A stretch of 64,000 bases of DNA from Bacteroidota bacterium (GTDB lineage Bacteria; Bacteroidota; Bacteroidia; Chitinophagales; Chitinophagaceae): assembly GCA_029555415.1 (NCBI GenBank), contig JAKPSI010000082.1:62001-126000 (forward strand), written 5' to 3'. The notes beneath the pieces are model-generated. The model worked only from the letters and a program-made list of their open reading frames with translations. It was not told the DNA's origin and ran no database searches. Each line of letters begins with the position of its first letter. The stretch's first letter is position 1. Positions 17,832 through 25,597 of the stretch are shown here, in pieces. A program made the position numbers and the translations under genes.

Positions 17832-19961
17832 TCAGGGAATGAGTTTGAATTGAGCGGAGAGATAGATCATGCGACCCGCCAGATTGGGCAGATTGTTGAT
17901 ATCACGGTAGTTCAGCACATTGTCCATACCACCCTGCACACGAATCCCGTTTTTGAACTGGCGACCCGCGGAAATATTCAGCTGCACATATCCTTTCGCG
18001 AATTCATCCTGTTTGTTGTACAATCCGTTACCATCCGCGTCAGACACTACCCATTTGCTGCGGTACAGGATACGGCTTGTGGCGAAGAATTTTTTATTAT
18101 CATAACTCAGTTTCAGGTTCGCCATATTGCGGCTGCGGTTGGGAAGCCCGACATAGTCAGCTTTGGTGAGCAGACGGCTGAAACCATTTTCATCACGCGT
18201 AAAGACGGTTTTTGAATCGATCTTTTGCAGATCGGCTTTATCAGCGGTATAGAGGTACTGATAGCCGGCATTCACTCTGAATTTTTCATTGAACTGATAA
18301 GCAGCCTCCAGTTCAACACCCTGGGTGAACGCATTCTTTACATTGATATAACTGTAGATCTGAGTTCCGTTGCTGCGGACCGCCACTTCCCGGGCATCGA
18401 TCAGGTTCTCGATATCATTGCGGAATACATTGAAATTGAAATTCAGTTTGTCGGTCGGTGTATAGGTACCCCCTGCGTTCACTCCTGTTGAATATTCAGG
18501 TGTCAGTTGTTTCAGTTTGCTGTAATCATCACGGATCTCGGCGATCTGACCAAGTCTGTTCAGCTGATCGATGATCCTGACCGCGTCGATACTTCCGAAA
18601 ACGGAATAACCACCGGCCGCGTTATTGGTGAAATTGAGGTAGAGCTGACGGAAGTCGGGGGCCTTGAAACCACGACCCACAGAGGCTTTCAGCGACAGCT
18701 TTTTGCTCACGGTATATCGAAGCGCCAGTTTCGGACTGAAGGCCGCGGCAAAAAGTTTATTATCATCATAACGAACACCAGCGATCACCGTTACAGCATC
18801 GGCTGGTCTCCATTCATACTGCGCGAATCCATAAGCGATCGTATTCTGTTTCCTGCTGCTGATATCATCATAGCGTGTGCTGTTCACCTGATCGATGGCA
18901 TAACCGCCACCGGCGGTCAGCGTGGAACGGGTCCAGGAAACATCGGTCTGGTTCTCGGCGCGGTAAAAATGCTGACGGAATTCATCATCATATACACTGT
19001 CCGTGAATTCCCTGAAATGGAGGATCTGTGATCCGTTATAGGTCGTAGCATACAAGCGTGTTGTATTCTTCACTTTATCAGAGAACTGGTGCAACAATAC
19101 GGCATTCATGTTCAGGTCATTGTTCGCTTCACGACCATATGAGTGTGTGATGCCGCCATTGTTTGTGGTCGCGAATTCCTGTTTGATATGATCGTATGCG
19201 TCACGAACGGAAAGACTGAGTTTCGTTTTCTGACTGAAGCGATAGCTCAGTTGTAACTGATTGGTGAAACGTTTAACAGGCTGCGGTACGCGTTCAGCGG
19301 AGTAAAGTCTGAAACTGACCGCATCGAACAGGTTGGCGTCAGAAAAGAACTGGATGCCGAGTTTACCGATGGTGGTACTGCCCTGCAGACTGAAGTCCAT
19401 GTTCTCAAAAGTGGATGAAGCACCGGGAAGACCCCAGCCTTTATCAGGATTACCGAATCCGTAACGGATACCGGCATTCAGTTTTTTACGGAAAGAATTA
19501 TCAGTGATCACATTGATCACCCCTGCCATGGCTTCTGAACCATACAAACTGGAAGAAGGTCCTTTCACGATCTCGATCTTACGGACATTACCCACCGCCA
19601 CGCGGTTCAGGTCCAGCACACCGGCGGTGCGGCCTACCAGCGGTTCACCATCCACCATGATCAGGGTATAGTCAGGGCTCAGTCCCTGCATCTGCACACC
19701 AACACCGAATCCGTTGGTCATATATAAACCGGCCTGTTCCTGTAAGATATCACGGAGCCGCAGCGAGCCGGCCTGTTGTATCGTTTTCTGATCGATCACC
19801 CGCACAGGCACAGCCACATTGGAAATTTTCCTTTCGGTTCTGGTTGCCGTAACCACGATCTCATCCAGCTCTTTGGGACGGGTTGTGTCTTCCGGGCCGA
19901 ACTGTGCGAAGAGGATCGCTGAATATAAGGCCGCTGCTGAAGTGAGGATGATCTTTTTCAT
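17832..19961 (-). CDS. TonB-dependent outer-membrane receptor (HmuR/BtuB-like)
   Basis: 709 residues from ATG 19961, with a signal peptide (SAAALYSAILFAQ). The TonB-box region is followed by ELDEIVVTATRTERKISNVA, then the plug domain (LRDILQEQAGLYM, TLIMVDGEPLVGRTAG, KIEIVKGPSSSLYGSEAMAG), and a 22-strand barrel ending in AGRMIYLSAQFKLIP. It has no carboxypeptidase-like N-terminal extension of SusC proteins, so it is of the siderophore/heme/cobalamin class. Pairing with an HmuY-like lipoprotein points to heme or another metal-chelate. An 8-bp inverted repeat lies upstream. Confidence 0.87.
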   Translation of the reverse strand: MKKIILTSAAALYSAILFAQFGPEDTTRPKELDEIVVTATRTERKISNVAVPVRVIDQKTIQQAGSLRLRDILQEQAGLYMTNGFGVGVQMQGLSPDYTLIMVDGEPLVGRTAGVLDLNRVAVGNVRKIEIVKGPSSSLYGSEAMAGVINVITDNSFRKKLNAGIRYGFGNPDKGWGLPGASSTFENMDFSLQGSTTIGKLGIQFFSDANLFDAVSFRLYSAERVPQPVKRFTNQLQLSYRFSQKTKLSLSVRDAYDHIKQEFATTNNGGITHSYGREANNDLNMNAVLLHQFSDKVKNTTRLYATTYNGSQILHFREFTDSVYDDEFRQHFYRAENQTDVSWTRSTLTAGGGYAIDQVNSTRYDDISSRKQNTIAYGFAQYEWRPADAVTVIAGVRYDDNKLFAAAFSPKLALRYTVSKKLSLKASVGRGFKAPDFRQLYLNFTNNAAGGYSVFGSIDAVRIIDQLNRLGQIAEIRDDYSKLKQLTPEYSTGVNAGGTYTPTDKLNFNFNVFRNDIENLIDAREVAVRSNGTQIYSYINVKNAFTQGVELEAAYQFNEKFRVNAGYQYLYTADKADLQKIDSKTVFTRDENGFSRLLTKADYVGLPNRSRNMANLKLSYDNKKFFATSRILYRSKWVVSDADGNGLYNKQDEFAKGYVQLNISAGRQFKNGIRVQGGMDNVLNYRDINNLPNLAGRMIYLSAQFKLIP

Positions 19962-20007
19962 TTTCGTTGTATTCTGATGCAAAGATTTATCCGCACATGC
20001 ATCTTTT

Positions 20008-20028
20008 TATCATGAGTTTGTCATGATA
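20008..20028. promoter_or_regulatory. Inverted repeat upstream of the TonB receptor, candidate operator
   Basis: A perfect 8-bp inverted repeat with a 5-base centre (TATCATGA gtttg TCATGATA), about 47 bases before the receptor ATG. The size and position suit a dimeric regulator (Fur-type or similar). No transcription factor is proven. Confidence 0.45.
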
Positions 20029-20129
20029 CATCATCATACAATCGTTTGACAATGAAGTGACAACTTCAAATGAAATATCATCGCGTAAACGGGAGAAGAT
20101 CAGCCGGGGGCTTGACTTATCTCATATCC

Positions 20130-20162
20130 AAAAAAAAAGCAGCGGTGATGACACCGCTGCTT
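20130..20162 (-). terminator. Intrinsic terminator of the cytochrome operon
   Basis: The stem AGCAGCGGTG / CACCGCTGCT (loop ATGA) is followed on the minus strand by nine T residues. It ends the operon whose last gene stops at 20185 and separates it from the TonB receptor gene. Confidence 0.88.
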
Positions 20163-20184
20163 CTCAATGGAATTATTTGTTCTG

Positions 20185-21744
20185 TTAATTCGAATACAAG
20201 TGTCCTGCATTGATCCAGGCCGTGATCGTTGCCTTCTCAGCCGTTGTCAACAGGGGTTGCGGGTTGATCGGCATTCTCGTCATTGTATAGGTAACAGCAG
20301 TTTTATTGATCTGGCTCCAGTAGGTAACGATACTGCAATCCGCGTCAAAGTTGTACCCTTTGGGCGAGCCACCATTCATGTGACAACCTGAACCACCGCA
20401 ACGGTTCGTGATCAGTGTACGCACAGCAGCGAACAGCGGTCCGCTGGCAACGTTGGCCACCACCACAGCTACGGTTTTGGTACAACCGTTCAGATCTTTT
20501 GCGGTAACGTTAAAAGTGTTAGCCGCCAATCCGGTGAAAACATTCCCTGCCTGATAGGCACCACCATTCAGGCTATACGTGAATCCGGTTGAGCCGGATG
20601 CGTTCACTGTGATACTTCCGGTATTGGATGCTGCGCAAGGCGTATTGCCCACAACGGTTGTTGCCAGTACGATATTGGTACTTGAGCAAGGGTTTGTGGC
20701 GGTTAAAGTGATCGTATTCGTACCCAGACATCCGGCGGATGTTTTGGCGGTAACGGTATAAGTACCGGCTGCAAGTCCGCTGAACACATTCGAAGCCTGA
20801 TAAGTTCCGTTATTCAGACTGTATGTGTATCCTGAACCACCACTTGCGGTGGCAGTGATGGAACCATTGGACTGCCCGGTCGAGGGATCCGTTTTAGCAA
20901 GTGCCACGGTAATGGTGACACCACTGCAGGGATTCGTGGAACCTAAAGCAACCTGTGCAACACCGGTACAGCCATTGGAATTCTTTGCTGTGACGGTATA
21001 GTTGCCGGTTGCAAGTCCTGTGAATGTTCCGGATGCCTGGTATGCACCACCATTCAGGCTATAGGTAAATCCGGTACTGCCGGAAGCCGTTGCGGTGATA
21101 GAGCCATTGGATTGTCCGGTCGTGGGGTTCACTTGTGTCGTGGCAACAGTGATCGTTACACCCGCACAAGGATTGAAAGATCCAACTGTAACCTGAGCCG
21201 AACCGGTACAACCAGCGGAACTCTTTGCAGTAATGGTATAGTTACCTGAAGCCAGTCCTGTGAAACTTCCACTGGCCTGGTAATTGACACCGTCAATGCT
21301 GTAAGTAAAGCCGGTGGCACCACTTGCTGTTGCAGTGATCGCTCCATTGGTCTGACCCACGGTAGCGTCGGTCTTTGTCGTTGCAACGGTGATCGTTACA
21401 CCTGCACAGGGATCGTTCAAACCGATCGGAACATGTGCGGTATCCGTACAGCCCCAGCTATTCTTTACCACGATCGTATAGTCAAGGTAAGGAGGGAGGT
21501 TATAGAATGAGCCGCTGTCCTGAAAGGCATTCCCGTTCAGGCTGTATCTGAAACCGGAGCCACCGGTAGCGGTTGCCCGGATGATACCATTATTAAGATT
21601 CGGACTGGCATCTGTTTTTTGTGTGCTGATCAGGATCGGGTCAGATGTACAGGGGTCGGTAGGGATCTCATGTCTGCAGGAGTGAAGCAGACTGAACAGT
21701 ACAACTCCGCTCATCATCAGGGATAATACAAGTATTTTTTTCAT
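20185..21744 (-). CDS. SprB-repeat lipoprotein with a C-terminal cytochrome-c-like domain
   Basis: 519 residues. The signal peptide ends in a lipobox (FSLLHSC). Five repeats of about 80 residues follow, each with a Cys near its start, a core such as NGSITATASGSTGFTYSLNG, and an end such as NYTVTAKNSNGCTG; these match SprB repeats of Bacteroidota adhesins. The last about 90 residues form a cytochrome-c-like domain with the heme-attachment motif CGGSGCH (four residues between the cysteines instead of two) and a candidate distal Met in TMTRMPINP, closing with TAEKATITAWINAGHL. An adhesin-like stalk carrying a heme domain on the surface is unusual. Last gene of the cytochrome operon. Confidence 0.82.
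   Translation of the reverse strand: MKKILVLSLMMSGVVLFSLLHSCRHEIPTDPCTSDPILISTQKTDASPNLNNGIIRATATGGSGFRYSLNGNAFQDSGSFYNLPPYLDYTIVVKNSWGCTDTAHVPIGLNDPCAGVTITVATTKTDATVGQTNGAITATASGATGFTYSIDGVNYQASGSFTGLASGNYTITAKSSAGCTGSAQVTVGSFNPCAGVTITVATTQVNPTTGQSNGSITATASGSTGFTYSLNGGAYQASGTFTGLATGNYTVTAKNSNGCTGVAQVALGSTNPCSGVTITVALAKTDPSTGQSNGSITATASGGSGYTYSLNNGTYQASNVFSGLAAGTYTVTAKTSAGCLGTNTITLTATNPCSSTNIVLATTVVGNTPCAASNTGSITVNASGSTGFTYSLNGGAYQAGNVFTGLAANTFNVTAKDLNGCTKTVAVVVANVASGPLFAAVRTLITNRCGGSGCHMNGGSPKGYNFDADCSIVTYWSQINKTAVTYTMTRMPINPQPLLTTAEKATITAWINAGHLYSN
20480..21650. repeat. Tandem repeats of about 240 bp (SprB-repeat coding)
   Basis: Imperfect tandem units encoding the SprB repeats, best conserved between about 20900 and 21420. 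Recurrent blocks such as GTAACGGTTAYACC..CCNGCACAGGG on the plus strand mark the unit starts. They may recombine and change repeat number. Confidence 0.65.
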
Positions 21745-21828
21745 CGGTCAGTTGTTGTGGCGGTGTATCCGGGTTCTAATCGGACACACAGCCCGTTAAT
21801 TGATCGGTGGATCAAACGGGGTTGGCTA

Positions 21829-22725
21829 TTAAAAACTCTTTCTTTTTTTGATCTGGAATACACGGGACAAGTTGAATCCAAAGCGGATATCTCCTTTCGC
21901 CCAGTTACCGGTGGTTTCAGTGATGAACGCGCGTTCATTCATACCGGTACTGTTGGAGAAATGCAGTTGGAAAACGTGACCACCTGTTTCAATATCAAAG
22001 CCCACGGACAACGGATGATAATACCCGCTGTCAGGCATACCGATGATCACATGGGTATAATCCCAGGTGAACGCGATACGCTGTGATAATTTGATACGTC
22101 CGCCGAAACCCAGCGCATACACGTTGTTGGGATCGGCATTCAGATCCACCAGATTCCGGTGCACCATGGTAGGCACCAGTTGCAGACTCAACCCTTCACT
22201 GAATTTGCGTCCGAGTATCATTTCAAAATAATATCCGAGGCGTGAAGTGAAGAAATTCTGACGGGTCGGATCTGCCCAGGGCAATCCATCCATGGTCATT
22301 CCGGCAACCAGTGCAACGGTGAGCGGTGAATGGTGGGGACCTGTTGACTGACGGATCGGTGCGTATTTGATGAATCCATCCAGTTCCTTTTTATAGGTAC
22401 TGCGTCCGAAACCGAACATCAGGTTCTTCATGACACCGAAATCAAATCCCATGCGCATACTGGCCTGGTCCATCCCGAAGAAATTCTTGTACCCCTGGTT
22501 CACCAGCCCGAAGCGGTGAAGGATACGGAAGTCCATCGTACCGGGATTCAGGAATTCCATGGAATGTCCGTTAATGACACGGGGTGATTTGAAAGCGTAT
22601 TTGACATATTCTTTTTTGGGCTTATCCTCTCCAACCAGCTTAAGCAGATCCGTATCCTGTGCCCATACCGGCGCAGTACCGAGCAAAAGCAATGATAAAA
22701 GAAGGCAGCCTGTGAACTTATTCAT
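21829..22725 (-). CDS. DUF5777-type beta-barrel protein
   Basis: 298 residues with a signal peptide (LLLLGTAPVWAQ). The mature protein starts with a charged segment (KPKKEYVKYAFKSPRVINGH) followed by barrel-like strands such as MDFRILHRFGLVNQGYKNFF and RIAFTWDYTHVIIGM. This layout matches the DUF5777 barrel family, often next to YceI and cytochrome genes in Bacteroidota. Function unknown. It ends in a basic tail (QIKKRKSF), odd for a barrel. It belongs to the cytochrome operon, 26 bases after yceI. Confidence 0.68.
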   Translation of the reverse strand: MNKFTGCLLLSLLLLGTAPVWAQDTDLLKLVGEDKPKKEYVKYAFKSPRVINGHSMEFLNPGTMDFRILHRFGLVNQGYKNFFGMDQASMRMGFDFGVMKNLMFGFGRSTYKKELDGFIKYAPIRQSTGPHHSPLTVALVAGMTMDGLPWADPTRQNFFTSRLGYYFEMILGRKFSEGLSLQLVPTMVHRNLVDLNADPNNVYALGFGGRIKLSQRIAFTWDYTHVIIGMPDSGYYHPLSVGFDIETGGHVFQLHFSNSTGMNERAFITETTGNWAKGDIRFGFNLSRVFQIKKRKSF

Positions 22726-22751
22726 ACTAATCAGTTTTACTATTGAACGAC

Positions 22752-23315
22752 TCAGTTTTTCTTCAGGGGTTCCAGCAGACAGTCCACTGAAATTTTAGCG
22801 GTCTTAGCCACCTTATCACTTACCAGTGAAGGGATGGCCACTTTATAGTCGCTCAGCAAAACATTGAAATCAGCTGAAGCGGTGATCTTGCCACCTGCGA
22901 TGACAAGCTTACCATCGGTTTCAGCGGTTTTGGTTTCACCATGGATGGTCAGGTTTCCTTTTACCTTAACGGGATAGGTACCGTCCTTGGCATAGTTGAC
23001 CTGACTGTTATTGGCGATCTGTCCTTTGAATTCTGCTTTGGGGAACTTACCCGTCTCCACATAATTCTCATTGAAGTGCTCCTGCATCAGGGCTCTTTCA
23101 AATTCGAATCCTTTCATGAGCATAGAGAACTGGATGTCACCTTTCTTGGTATCAACAACACAGGTAACGCTTTTATTGGTACCTGCGATCTTTTCAGGAG
23201 AGGAAGAAGTAGTGGCATCAAAACCGATCTTACCCGTCTTTGTAAAGAAAATATCCTGGGCTGACAGGCAGGAAGCGGTACTGATGAATGCCAGCAGTAA
23301 AATGAATTGTTTCAT
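22752..23315 (-). CDS. YceI-family protein
   Basis: 187 residues with a signal peptide (FISTASCLSAQ). The lipocalin-like YceI domain is recognisable from the pattern DIQFSMLMKGFEFERALMQE, then ETGKFPKAEFKG, then VKGNLTIHGETKTAETDGKL. YceI proteins bind isoprenoid-like lipids in a periplasmic beta-barrel. The family is often found beside cytochromes and may supply quinone-like ligands; this is inference. It is cotranscribed with the OB-fold gene (37-base gap) and the DUF5777 gene. Confidence 0.83.
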   Translation of the reverse strand: MKQFILLLAFISTASCLSAQDIFFTKTGKIGFDATTSSSPEKIAGTNKSVTCVVDTKKGDIQFSMLMKGFEFERALMQEHFNENYVETGKFPKAEFKGQIANNSQVNYAKDGTYPVKVKGNLTIHGETKTAETDGKLVIAGGKITASADFNVLLSDYKVAIPSLVSDKVAKTAKISVDCLLEPLKKN

Positions 23316-23352
23316 GGTTTTTCGTGTTTGTGTTTGTGTGATTTGATTGTGT

Positions 23353-23817
23353 TTAATTTTTGATGCTGAGCTTTTTGAGCACAGCTCTGTTGAGGATCAC
23401 ATCGGAACCCAGCAGTTCATCTGCCATGTATCCGGTACAGATCCCTTTCATGGATACAGGATTGCCTTTGCTGACCAGTCCGGCATCCGCATTGTGCGCA
23501 CTATCCATGCTGCAACGCACGGATGACATGCTGCTGGTATCGCCCAGAACGATCGTATAATATCCTTTTTCGTCCTTTACGATATCCTTGATAGCACCAC
23601 TCACCTCTACAACCTTTCCGAGGAATTTCGTGTTACTGGCTTTTTCATTGGCTGCGAACTCCCCGATGAGATCGGTCGCCGCGAGACTGAAAGCCGCCTT
23701 CTCATGCTTGAGGTCCTTATTCTTCCTGTTGTATTCTTTCCAGGCATAGTATCCGGCACCTGCGATGAGGACCAGCAGTACCAGAACGATCGTCCATATG
23801 ATCTTTTTACGTTTCAT
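23353..23817 (-). CDS. Membrane-anchored OB-fold (tRNA_anti-like) protein
   Basis: 154 residues. One N-terminal membrane helix (about 7-27, IIWTIVLVLLVLIAGAGYYAW) is followed by a charged linker and an OB-fold domain (FLGKVVEVSGAIKDIVKDE, YYTIVLGDTSSMSSVRCSMD, GNPVSMKGICTGYMADELLG). This matches the tRNA_anti-like family, whose members are not tRNA binders and are often fused or next to secreted proteins. Two Cys residues face each other in the fold. Function unknown. Part of the cytochrome operon. Confidence 0.72.
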   Translation of the reverse strand: MKRKKIIWTIVLVLLVLIAGAGYYAWKEYNRKNKDLKHEKAAFSLAATDLIGEFAANEKASNTKFLGKVVEVSGAIKDIVKDEKGYYTIVLGDTSSMSSVRCSMDSAHNADAGLVSKGNPVSMKGICTGYMADELLGSDVILNRAVLKKLSIKN

Positions 23818-23843
23818 GGTGGTGTTTTGTGTTGATGAACGCC

Positions 23844-24233
23844 TTAGTTATTCAGCAGACCGCCATCGATCCATTTTTTGATATCCGCGATCTGGCAGGT
23901 GCTGAGTTTCGGACTGCCTTGCGGCATGGCGCTGTACCCTGAGGCATAGCTGACCGAACCGTACAGTTTTCCGCTTTGTGCCACCGCCTTATCCGTAGCA
24001 TAAGTTCCCATCTGGATATTTCCGGAAGGGAAGGATCCGGTGTGACAGCTATAACAATAACGCTGGAAAACTGGAACGATCTTCAGTGAATAGGAGACCG
24101 TAGTTGATGTATCGGTACAGGGACCTGTTGCGCCGCCATACAGAAGGTCGGCTTTATCGTAATAGCAGGAACTCATGAAACTGATCATCAGTGCTGTTCC
24201 TGTAACTAAAATACCGAGTTTGATTTTCTTCAT
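23844..24233 (-). CDS. Monoheme cytochrome-c-like lipoprotein
   Basis: 129 residues from ATG 24233; an upstream in-frame TTG is rejected. The signal peptide ends in a lipobox (ISFMSSC). It has one heme-attachment motif CYSCH (CXXCH) preceded by IVPVFQRY, and a candidate axial Met in GYSAMPQG. It ends in QIADIKKWIDGGLLNN, the usual closing helix of these domains. The domain is closely similar to the second domain of the neighbouring protein at 24245-24934, suggesting duplication. Electron-transfer partner unknown. Confidence 0.82.
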   Translation of the reverse strand: MKKIKLGILVTGTALMISFMSSCYYDKADLLYGGATGPCTDTSTTVSYSLKIVPVFQRYCYSCHTGSFPSGNIQMGTYATDKAVAQSGKLYGSVSYASGYSAMPQGSPKLSTCQIADIKKWIDGGLLNN

Positions 24234-24244
24234 GTTCAATTTGT

Positions 24245-24934
24245 TTAATTATTAGGAGTGCCGGCAGCGATCCATTTCTGGATCTGCTTGATCTTACAGT
24301 CAGAGAATTTATATCCATTCTTCGGCATGGCAGAGTATCCGGTTTGTTGCGCTACGGAACCATAAAGCTTTCCGCTTACTGCAGCTGATTTCACACCTGA
24401 GTAAGTAGAGAGGTCGATACCACCACCGGCATTGGAAGGGCTGTGACAACCCACACAGGAAACATCCATCATGGGTTTGATCGCCCCGCTGAAAGTGAAT
24501 GTGGCCGTATCACAGGCTGCAGTGCAGAAATTATTCTTGCCGCCCTGGTTGATCCATTTTGCAAGCAATGCCTTCTGTGCCGTCGTGAAACTTGCAACCG
24601 GTCGCTGCGGCATACTGTTATTATTAATGACCTTATACAGCTTTGAGCCTGATGCATTGCCCGGTTTAACGTACGCGGAGATCGTTGCGTAATTGATAAG
24701 CGTCACGCCTTCCCGGTGCGATGCGGCATCGTGACAGCCGGACATACTGCAATTGGAAGTGATCAGCGGAAGGATCTCATTCACGAAATAAACCGTGTCA
24801 GGACTACAGGTCGCTGCAGCGGGAGGAAGGGGGCCGGTGCCACCACCGCCCGGATAAAGGATCTCATGGCGACAAGCGAACAATACAAGGCCTACTACCA
24901 GAACGATTGCCAGATAGATCTTACTGTTTCTCAT
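24245..24934 (-). CDS. Diheme cytochrome-c-like lipoprotein
   Basis: 229 residues from ATG 24934. The signal peptide ends in LVLFAC. Two cytochrome domains follow. Domain 1 (about 50-135) has the motif CSMSGCH, four residues between the cysteines, with a candidate Met ligand in NNSMPQRP and closing helix ALLAKWINQGG. Domain 2 (about 145-229) has the standard CVGCH, Met in GYSAMPKNG and closing helix IKQIQKWIAAG. A short Gly/Pro linker separates the anchor from domain 1. It should be a surface or periplasmic electron carrier. It is 11 bases upstream of the monoheme gene and appears to be the first gene of the operon. Confidence 0.83.
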   Translation of the reverse strand: MRNSKIYLAIVLVVGLVLFACRHEILYPGGGGTGPLPPAAATCSPDTVYFVNEILPLITSNCSMSGCHDAASHREGVTLINYATISAYVKPGNASGSKLYKVINNNSMPQRPVASFTTAQKALLAKWINQGGKNNFCTAACDTATFTFSGAIKPMMDVSCVGCHSPSNAGGGIDLSTYSGVKSAAVSGKLYGSVAQQTGYSAMPKNGYKFSDCKIKQIQKWIAAGTPNN

Positions 24935-25054
24935 AAGGGTTGTTGTTTTATGATTATGATGATACATGACTGCGATCCGGCTTATGGCGGAACAGTTGGC
25001 TTGTTATTAATTAATAGTAGATAGGTAAAGCAGAACCGGTGTATCCGGTTCAGA

Positions 25055-25441
25055 TCAGCATACAGGCCGGGGAGGCTGCAGGATCACTTCCGTTTTGATC
25101 TCAGGTACAGTAGATGCCCTGAATAAACAAAAAACAGAAGAAAAAGGGAAATCAGGGTGAGCGATCTCAATATGCATATTTACCGGTGCCATTGCTCCGG
25201 TAGAAACTACAGCATGATGAATATTGTGAAACGGGAGTTTCATATCCTCTTTGTCATCAGAAGTAGTTCCATCATCACCTGAATAATGTTCGATCAGGAA
25301 ACTGATAAAAGTCGTGGACCTGTCATTCAATTGGTGAAAATGATAGTGCCTGACCAACTGAGGCAAACTGAAGATCTGACCCATTTCGGTATTACCGAAA
25401 AGGTGCAAACTGATCAGAACTATGGCCAGGGTTTTACGCAT
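25055..25441 (-). CDS. Small secreted protein of unknown function
   Basis: 128 residues from ATG 25441 (MRKTLAIVLISLHLFGNTEM). A hydrophobic N-terminus is followed by the pattern PQLVRHYHFHQLNDRSTTFI, HYSGDDGTTSDDKEDMKLPF and NIHHA. Similar small proteins with a LP-x-H-F-x-H element and an acidic D/E cluster before KLPF are frequent near TonB-receptor and metal-transport genes of Bacteroidota, but have no known role. The many His residues (HYHFH, HNIHH) could bind metal. It lies between the AraC gene and the cytochrome operon. Confidence 0.6.
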   Translation of the reverse strand: MRKTLAIVLISLHLFGNTEMGQIFSLPQLVRHYHFHQLNDRSTTFISFLIEHYSGDDGTTSDDKEDMKLPFHNIHHAVVSTGAMAPVNMHIEIAHPDFPFSSVFCLFRASTVPEIKTEVILQPPRPVC

Positions 25442-25456
25442 ACATGACAATCAAGC

Positions 25457-25488
25457 CAAAAATAATGCCGTACTCAGGCAACCTGCAA
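25457..25488 (-). promoter_or_regulatory. Predicted promoter of the small secreted protein
   Basis: The minus strand has TTG (25486-25488), then 21 bases, then TATTTTTG (25457-25464), close to the Bacteroidota consensus. The start codon is 16 bases further on. Confidence 0.45.
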
Positions 25489-25597
25489 TGATTTTTTACG
25501 ATTTACAAGTTTTTTATCCCGAAATCGAGTACTTCTAAGTGTCTTTTCTACGATTTCTTCTATCTGGCAAACAAGCGTAAGTTCGAAAATAAGCAGA

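Noticed and set aside
20480-21650. Regular repeats that could suggest a CRISPR array or minisatellite
   Set aside because: Units are about 240 bp, in frame, and encode SprB-type protein repeats.
24945-24975. TCATCATA-like sequence shared by the cytochrome-operon leader and the TonB receptor leader
   Set aside because: Alignment needs several gaps and the sequence is low-complexity; not counted as a shared operator.
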